Source of the DNA: Smallanthus sonchifolius
Taxonomy: Eukaryota > Streptophyta > Magnoliopsida > Asterales > Asteraceae
Assembly: GCA_023525975.1 (NCBI GenBank)
Contig: CM042035.1
Coordinates: forward strand, 28,177,001-28,241,000
DNA: 64,000 bases
Direction of reading: 5' to 3'
Both the position numbers and the translations under genes were made by a program. The stretch's first letter is position 1. Each line of letters begins with the position of its first letter. The notes beneath the pieces were generated by a model that was not told the DNA's origin, made no database searches, and saw only the letters and a list, made by a program, of their open reading frames with translations. Below are positions 57,758 through 64,000 of this stretch, in pieces.

Positions 57758-60700
57758 ATGGCTCGGGCGTTTACTAACGAATTCAACCTGTTAGCAAACA
57801 CTCAACCCGAATGGAAAGGTGCAGCATTGCAATATAGGGAGATAGTTGATTTCTTGAACCGCTCCAGAATCAGCTATGCTATCTCGGCTGACCCGACCGT
57901 GTCAAGACCTTATTTGGAGCAATTCTGGGAGACAGCGGAACACGACTGCACGGTATCCCCCAATGTAATAAGGGCTACCGTTGCTGGTCAGGCTATCGCT
58001 TTTTCTGAAGACACCATAAGAAGGGTCCTGCAGTTCAGAGACCTTGCTACCGACCCGACAGCCTATCCAGACTACTATGTGGATGGGTGTTAGAGGCAAA
58101 GAATGGGATACGTCGGAGCAAGGGACTATGCCACATACAAAAAGATGTGGGTATTAGACCAATGGAGGTATTTCGCCCACGTCATAATTGTGTGCATCTC
58201 GTCAAGGAAAGCTGGTAAAGATGCCATGGGTCATGACCTTGCAGCAGCCATGGTGGGCTTGTCTCTTAATAGGGGCTACAACTTCTCGCGCTACATCTTC
58301 AAAGAAATTAATGACCAGATCAACACAGCGGAGAAGTTTAGATTCTTATTGTACCCTAGGTTTGTGCAACTCTTGATTGATGACGCGTTGCCAAACCTTC
58401 CTGCTATAGGGGAGAGACTGCAAGTCAAGCGGGTGGACAAAAGAGTATTTGCTCAATTCTTAAAGCCAGGCAGTGTAGAACCTACCCCTGTGCATACAGA
58501 ACTCTTTGGCCACCTACTCAATGAAGCATACGTCGCACCTGAAGATTGGAATTGGTATAGTCACAATTCGGCACCAGAAATGAGTGAAAACTCTGATGAG
58601 CAACAACAGGAGGAAATGGAGAGTGATGATGGTTCGTCTGAGGATGGAGACGATGAAGGCGGTGATGGTGGTGCTGAGGAATCCGATTCAGAAGCAACAG
58701 AATCAGATTCTTCTGATTCCGATGACGCACCATCGCAGGCACACCCCAGGAGATCGGCACAGGTAACCCTACCTGAGTCGTCCTCCAAAATAAAGCGACA
58801 TAGCTCGAGCAGGGAATATGAGCCATCCTCTGACTCTGACGCTGCTCTACAAAGACAAAGACGAGAGAGTGTTCATAAGAATAGGGGAGATAGGCAGGAG
58901 GTTGCTATTTCCAGGGTAGTAGAGGTCCCGACTGTGCATCAAGTACAAGTTCCAGCTGCCAGTCCAGATTCAGCCTCTACCCCACTAGCACAACAGTTGT
59001 ACCGTAGGAGGAGAAGACCACAAGTTCAAGCTGACGTGGTAGTCACATCAGTCACAGAGGAGGTTCTTGTGACGGTGACCCTCCCTACAACATCAGTCCA
59101 AGTGGCGGTGACTACTCCAATTGTCACAGAGTCTGTCACCATCACCCCTACCACAACACCCACTCCCATCATCTCATCCACAATCCCAACACCCACCATT
59201 GAGCCGTCAAGCCAACCCTTTAATTATGGTGACTTCACACAAGGGTTTGACTTCGACACGATCTTCGCCTCCCCTATCCATAATGCCGAAGCGTCATCGT
59301 CTAGGCATCCTGATCTGAATGATGCAAGGATCGATGTGCTAGAAACCCAAGTTGCTGGACTGTTGAAGACTATTCAGAAGTCAAAGGAGGAATCTGATGC
59401 TCAACAAGCACAGATTAATTCACTGGCCGATGAAGTTAGGATTCTACATAGCCAGAGAACGGGGACTAATGAGCGACTGAAGAACGTAATGGCACAGAAC
59501 GAGCTGTTAATGAAGACAAATGAAATGATTCTAGGCCACAGAACTTCACTTGAGCTAAGGCTGGATTTACAAAGAAAAGAGCACGAAGAAATGGTCAAAT
59601 TAGTTACAGAACTGACCAAGAAGCTTCATGCTCAAGGGGAGAAGGAGAAGGAGAAGGAGAAGGAGAAGGAGAAAGAGAAAGAGAAAGAGAAAGAAAAGAA
59701 ATCCACTGGTGCTGAGCCTTGTCATCCAGTCGACTTGACTAAGGATGACGATAAAGACAAGGATCCTGAAGCCGGTCCTAGTGGAGGTGAGCACCAAGCT
59801 TTGGCAATTGTGCCCATCTCTGCTATTCCAATGGCTGAGGGGGAGTTTAATCAGCAAGGTGGTGGTGAGAAAGGAAAGTCAGCAGCTGAAGTACTTAAGG
59901 ACTTATCTGATGATGAGATCCTATATCTAGAGCCTGACTATTCCAATGAAGCACAGATCGATGCTCTCTTCAATCTAGAAGAAGGAGAGATCGACTCTGG
60001 TGACGATTGGGATGATGATGACGAAGATGTTGTGATCGAAATTCCTAAGGGTGACGGGGAAGGAGAGTACGAGCTAGAAGATGGAGAGATCTTTGAATTT
60101 CCATCCTTCGACGCTCCGCTCGACACAGGTTCAGTCGAGCAGGCCAGTAATGTAGAAGCCTCGACTGAAGCCTCCCCAGTCGACCCTACACCTGTGGACC
60201 CAGAGGCACCAAAAGAAACTGACATGCCTTCCACTTCATCAAAGGGTCCAGCTTCGGTGTGGCAAAAGACGTCTATCATAGATAAGCACGGAGCAACAGG
60301 GATAATCTTGGCTATAAGGTTCGAGGAGGACAAGCAGCTGTTCGCCATTAAAAGATCTGGCGGGGTTCAATACTTGAAACCCACCAGTGAAGCGTTCAGC
60401 TCCTTGCCCAAATACGACCTGGTGAACCTAGCAAACCGAGAGCTGCTGGTTCATTCCAATCACGCAGTGGCGATGGGTTTGTGGTTGGTTATGCAGCGAG
60501 AAGCAAGATCAGGGAAGTTCGAGATGTTCAAGCCTCAAGTGCCCAAGAGAGTCAAGGATAAGCATGCTGTACATCCTGTGACTAAGAAGCACTTAAAGAA
60601 ATTGGTAATCAAGCCAGTGCGATGTGAAACTAAGATTCCCCTGAGCAAGTTATCTCAGGATATTCTTGGTGACATGTGGTACTGGTACGTAGATCCAAAG

Positions 60701-60949
60701 ACGAGCTAGGCTGTGATCATGGGAAAGGGACGTTCCGAGAGTGGGAACTTAGTGCCAAAAGAACTGATCAGAATATTTGATGAAGTCTGCTTCATCAACT
60801 TTCCTGTGAAAGATCTGGAGGTACTAGCAGAACACTATTGCGTCTACACGGAAGAATGGATAAAGCTCATTGCTTCTAAATATGACAAGGTGATCAAGTT
60901 CTGCCTTGAATACAAGAAGAAGATGGAAGCTAATGATGCACAGCTTTGA
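57758..60949 (+). pseudogene. Post-pol (env-position) ORF of the SIRE-type element, two in-frame amber stops
   Basis: One frame runs from the ATG at 57758 to TGA at 60949, interrupted only by TAG at 58091-58093 and TAG at 60707-60709. The largest uninterrupted part is 58103-60709 (868 codons). The N-terminal ~280 residues form a globular domain (SRPYLEQFWETAEHD, AFSEDTIRRVLQF, NFSRYIFKEIND, LYPRFVQLLIDD) of a type I know from proteins of plant SIRE-like elements. Next come an acidic Ser/Asp/Glu region, a Pro/Thr/Val-rich region, a coiled coil (59330-59640), a Lys-Glu run encoded by GAGAAG/GAGAAA repeats (59638-59700), a second acidic region and a basic C-terminal domain that continues past the second amber. 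I saw no signal peptide or transmembrane helix, so an envelope role is not supported; the function is unknown. Confidence 0.8.
59638..59700 (+). repeat. GAGAAG/GAGAAA hexanucleotide repeat in coding sequence
   Basis: About ten hexamers coding Lys-Glu repeats at the end of the coiled coil. Confidence 0.95.
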
Positions 60950-60995
60950 AGACTGAAAATTGACGACTGAAGACGATGAAGATCCCGAGCTGTTG

Positions 60996-61008
60996 TCAAG
61001 GGGGAGTT
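60996..61008 (+). promoter_or_regulatory. Polypurine tract
   Basis: CAAGGGGGAGTTT directly before the 3' LTR, as in SIRE elements. Confidence 0.8.
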
Positions 61009-61539
61009 TGTTGAAGCACTTTCTTGTGACAACACTCTGGATAGAGTCTTAGTTTGTATTTTCATGTCTGTAATTGTCTTTGTATGTAAGAGTCTTTATG
61101 TATTAGTTTATCGAGTTGTATTTACTTTTACATATTGAATGTTGCATTTCTTTCTAAGTGTTTTGCGCACTTACATGTGCGCAGGAGAAAACTCTTGCGT
61201 ACTTAGCAAGTACGCAGGAATAACTTTGCGTACTTGTTAAGTACGCAAGAGCATTTTGCCCTGCGACTTGCTAAGTGCGCAGACATCAGGTCAGGTATAA
61301 GTAGGATAGGTTGACAGAAGTTAAGTACGCAGGCTTTAGTGCAAATACGCATATTTGTAACCTAAGTGCTTTTCTCTGTAACCTTCAAGTGTTTATAATA
61401 CAAAGAACGTTTAAAGTGTTTTCTCTTGTCGGTTTACTTTGTTTAGCTAGACTCTCCGCCTAGTCACGGGCATTACGCACCCAGTCCGACTAGTAGACCC
61501 ACTTGCATGTGACGATCTGCCACACTCGAGGGACCTACA
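61009..61539 (+). repeat. 3' LTR of the SIRE-type element
   Basis: It starts TGTTGAAGCAC after the polypurine tract and is taken to end GGGACCTACA at 61539; no partner LTR is available to confirm the end. U3 carries GCGCACTT and TTGCGTACTT palindromes at 61165-61345, including a perfect hairpin at 61226-61248. A TATAA lies at 61296-61300. Confidence 0.7.
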
Positions 61540-62723
61540 ATTTAAAATTTACTAAGTCCAAACTTAACTGTTGCATGTCTTGATCAAACTCACACATTAA
61601 CACCTGAAACAAGAATAAAATAAGGTCAACTAAAAAGTTGGTGAGCATACATAGGTTTATACATAGATAGTGTATAGATGTGAATAAACAAATCCTTACA
61701 TATCATGATAAAATAAGGCATTTATGGGGAGCAACTATTGTGTAACCAAAGTACAATCAAACCTTTGTAACTAGCATGCAAATTGTGTTGTCGGTAACAA
61801 TCACCCCAATCTGGGTGGGTTTGTCAGACTAAATAGATCTATCATTGTTAACCGTCGGCTTAAATAGTTAATGATTGCACATAAATTGCACACAAACAGT
61901 TAACACACCTAGCACTCAATCATAAAGCTCAAATTTGCACACATGAATGTAAAGAGGATTTGTGTTTGTATAGTTTGTGTAAATGTAACAATTGTATGTA
62001 TAGTGTTCATGTTTCACCCTAAAAAAGTGTAAAAGTGTGAATAGGGGCTATGTAATACTCACTTGTAAGACGTTTGTAGATAGCACAAGCAATAGATAGC
62101 ATAAGTGATTTGTAACTCACAAGATTAACCTAAAGTGAAAAGTGTATAAACTTGAATTATTATTATGCACATGATCAAAGGTAAGTCTAGGGTTCAACTG
62201 GTTTTGATGTGTGTGGATTTGTACAAAAAGGTTTGTATTATTTCATGTAAATGCATGCTATGCTTGTATAAGAATTTAATGTATAATATGAGTTCAAAGT
62301 ATATATATATATATATATATATATGAACTTAATAGCCATTGACTTAGGGTTTAATTTAAATAAATAAAATAAATAAATAATTTTATTTATTTATTTATGA
62401 AAAATATGTCAAAATATATAGAATGTAAATATATATTAATATATATTTAGAAAAAAGTTTTATTTGTGTAGATAGGCTTTAAACCCTAACATATATGATT
62501 CAATAGGAAAATGATTTATAAAAATATGTAGTATAAGAGTTTTGATTTAAATCAATAAACATAATTTATTTATTTGGTTTTAAACTCATTAAAGTTGTAA
62601 AGATATTAGTTTTTATTGAAAATTTGTTTATTAATGTACAAATCGAATCCAAATAGTATTAGGTTTCATAGAAAATTTTTTATATAATAAAAATGTTATT
62701 AAAAACATGTTTTAAAATTAAAT
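61540..62723. other. AT-rich flank, no gene seen
   Basis: Includes an (AT)n run at 62299-62325 and AAAT/ATTT repeats at 62355-62400. Confidence 0.5.
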
Positions 62724-62800
62724 GGGCTCGCCCGGAATCGAACCCGGGTCTGCCCGGTACAAGCATCACGGGTTAACCACTTGACCAGGGGCGCAACCCT
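62724..62800 (-). other. tRNA-like module A, second pair
   Basis: The minus strand has A box TGGTCAAGTGGT and consensus B box GGGTTCGATTCC with a 5-bp CCCGG/CCGGG T-stem. The acceptor pairs only partly and the anticodon arm does not fold normally, so it is tRNA-derived and not a confident tRNA gene. Confidence 0.6.
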
Positions 62801-62887
62801 GTTACAGCACATGTCCAGATTTTATGTAATATCAAAATGTAAGGGAGCCGGACTGGGTTATAAGGAAGCACGCTAAAACAAGCCGGT

Positions 62888-62955
62888 GATGTAGGTTTCG
62901 AACCCACACCATTTGGTCTGATGGTGCAATGTCTTAGCCAGTCGGACCAGATGGT
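62888..62955 (-). other. tRNA-like module B, second pair
   Basis: The minus strand has A-box-like TGGTCCGACTGGCTAAGAC and B box GGGTTCGAAACC. Its TCGAA lies 160 bp from that of module A; the 29.8-30.0 kb pair has 162 bp. Confidence 0.6.
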
Positions 62956-64000
62956 TTCGCTGATTGAATAAGAAACCCATTAAACTAAATACGCAAAAAG
63001 GATCAATCGAAATCCCCGAAACAAAATCGTAAGAGCAGGTTCAAGAATTCGACAGAAATCGAACCCGATACAAAAGCTGGATACGAATTGATATGGGGCT
63101 TTTGATGTACGTTCGAAAATGAATCGGAAGAGACTAACCTCACTTGATTTGGCTGGGTATCGAAGGCTGACGGCTACAAGCTCAGATACGATGTTCTTGG
63201 TGCTCGACCGACGGCCAGACGCGTAACGGGATGCAATACGGGGATCAGAGAGTTTGTATGAGTGTATGAGAGGGTATGTTAACTTGTTCAATTTTGTTTT
63301 AATCACACGATTTGATTTGTGGTTTAAGGACGACAGCTGTAGCTTCCATTACGCATGAATTCGACGGTTTAGAAACGAATTGGGTCGTGTTGGTGTACCA
63401 GATACATGCGGGATTGATCAGAGCGTAATTTGAGGGATTGGTTACGCTCGAAATCCTTGATTTGGGATCAGATTTAACACGGTTTTGACTATTAAAAGTC
63501 AAACCGTTTCAAACTTGAATTGGCCGCTCAATTGATCAGTTTTTGCGCGTTGACTGGGCCGGGGATGGTTTTATTTTTGATCGATTTCGTCTTGTATAGA
63601 AGACCAATTACACGGATTGGGTCTGGACAGTCATGATATTTAGCATGTTTTGACTTTTAAAAGTCAAAATTGATTTGTATTCATGAGTGGGGGTCAACAT
63701 GGAAGTCAAATGTTCAATTTCAAAGGTGTAGGTTCAAAATGAAGGTTCAAGGACTAGGGGGTTCAAATGTGGATTAGAAGGATTAATTTGTTTTGATTAT
63801 AAAAAGAAAAGAATTGGTTTCTTTTATAAAAAATTATGGAACTTGAATCTTTATTTGATAACTTTATAAACGAAATACTAACTATATTATAAAGTTATAA
63901 TGTCAATTTTATATTTTTCAAACAAGTATTCATGTGATATTTAATTAATAAATTTAAACGTAAGAATATAATTTGCATACATGTTTTTATAAATAATTAT
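62956..64000. repeat. Flank of the second tRNA-like pair
   Basis: Minus-strand ORFs at 62980-63306 and 63299-63502 have no recognisable motif. AAAAGTCAAAATTG followed by GGTCAACATGG and GGTTCAA words (63658-63770) parallels 30560-30720. The terminal 200 bp is AT-rich. Confidence 0.4.

Larger units (their letters stand above)
53985..61539 (+). mobile_element. SIRE/Maximus-type Ty1/copia element, 5'-truncated
   Basis: The order is the RT and RNase H part of pol, a 2.2-kb spacer, a long post-pol ORF, polypurine tract AAGGGGGAGTTTG and a 3' LTR starting TGTTGAAGC. The polypurine/LTR junction and the long extra ORF downstream of pol are hallmarks of the SIRE lineage. The 5' LTR, gag, protease and integrase are missing; the left break lies between about 53940 and 54000. 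Confidence 0.88.

Noticed and set aside
58518..60348. Opposite-strand ORFs across the SIRE post-pol ORF
   Set aside because: Ser/His/Pro-rich shadows of the acidic and Pro-rich coding sequence on the plus strand.
57758..60949. A genuine host gene or viral envelope gene
   Set aside because: Its position between SIRE-type pol and the polypurine tract/LTR marks it as element-encoded, and no signal peptide or membrane helix was seen.
62724..62955. Two functional tRNA genes
   Set aside because: A and B boxes are good but acceptor and anticodon arms do not form a proper cloverleaf by eye; kept as tRNA-like modules pending tRNAscan-SE.
62980..63502. Minus-strand ORFs of 108 and 67 codons
   Set aside because: They lie in sequence paralleling the repeat flank at 30 kb, without any recognisable domain.

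Overview
The window is a piece of a eudicot nuclear genome. AT-rich intergenic DNA, spliced genes with GT/AG introns, and dense layers of LTR retrotransposons, MITEs and SINEs support this. Asteraceae is my tentative guess, from the style of the SIRE-type element with its long post-pol ORF; it was not tested. Only two host genes can be supported, and together they occupy little of the 64 kb.

Gene 1 (8549-15427, +) is a six-exon acyl-activating enzyme of the 4-coumarate:CoA ligase-like family. It encodes 568 residues and ends in Ser-Arg-Leu, a peroxisomal PTS1 signal. Every exon joins in frame. Its introns hold at least eight small DNA transposons, several with exact target-site duplications. 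Gene 2 (49894-51984, -) is a three-exon gene for a ~135-residue proline-rich protein of unknown function; a SINE sits in its second intron.

Layout: 1-4134 is a decayed Ty3/gypsy element, lacking integrase and with mutated protease and reverse transcriptase active sites. 4378-8215 holds CACTA ends, a MITE with telomere-like filler and a SINE. 8466-15427 is gene 1. 16062-29028 is a Ty1/copia element on the minus strand whose gag was split by an Athila-like non-autonomous gypsy element (20107-28119, TSD AACAG). That element was in turn hit by a solo LTR (21345-22938, TSD TTGGC) and a hAT element (25587-26337, TSD GTTTAACC). 29.8-32.7 kb carries paired tRNA-like modules, a complete SINE and an inverted repeat with CCCTAAA-like filler. 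33-46 kb is a field of MULE- and hAT-type elements, two of which contain or adjoin minisatellites. 49.0-52.2 kb is gene 2 with flanking repeats. 52.7-61.5 kb holds a MULE-like end and then the 3' two thirds of a SIRE/Maximus-type copia element: pol remnant, a 2.2-kb spacer with palindromes, a TATA box and a predicted leader intron, a ~3.2-kb post-pol (env-position) ORF with two in-frame amber codons, polypurine tract and 3' LTR. 62.7-64 kb carries a second pair of tRNA-like modules.

The most unusual signals are the palindromic TTGCGTACTT/AAGTACGCAA arrays shared by the SIRE LTR and the apparent internal promoter of its post-pol ORF, and the repeated paired tRNA-like modules (about 160 bp apart at two loci 33 kb apart). 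All family calls are from reading the sequence; no database search was possible.
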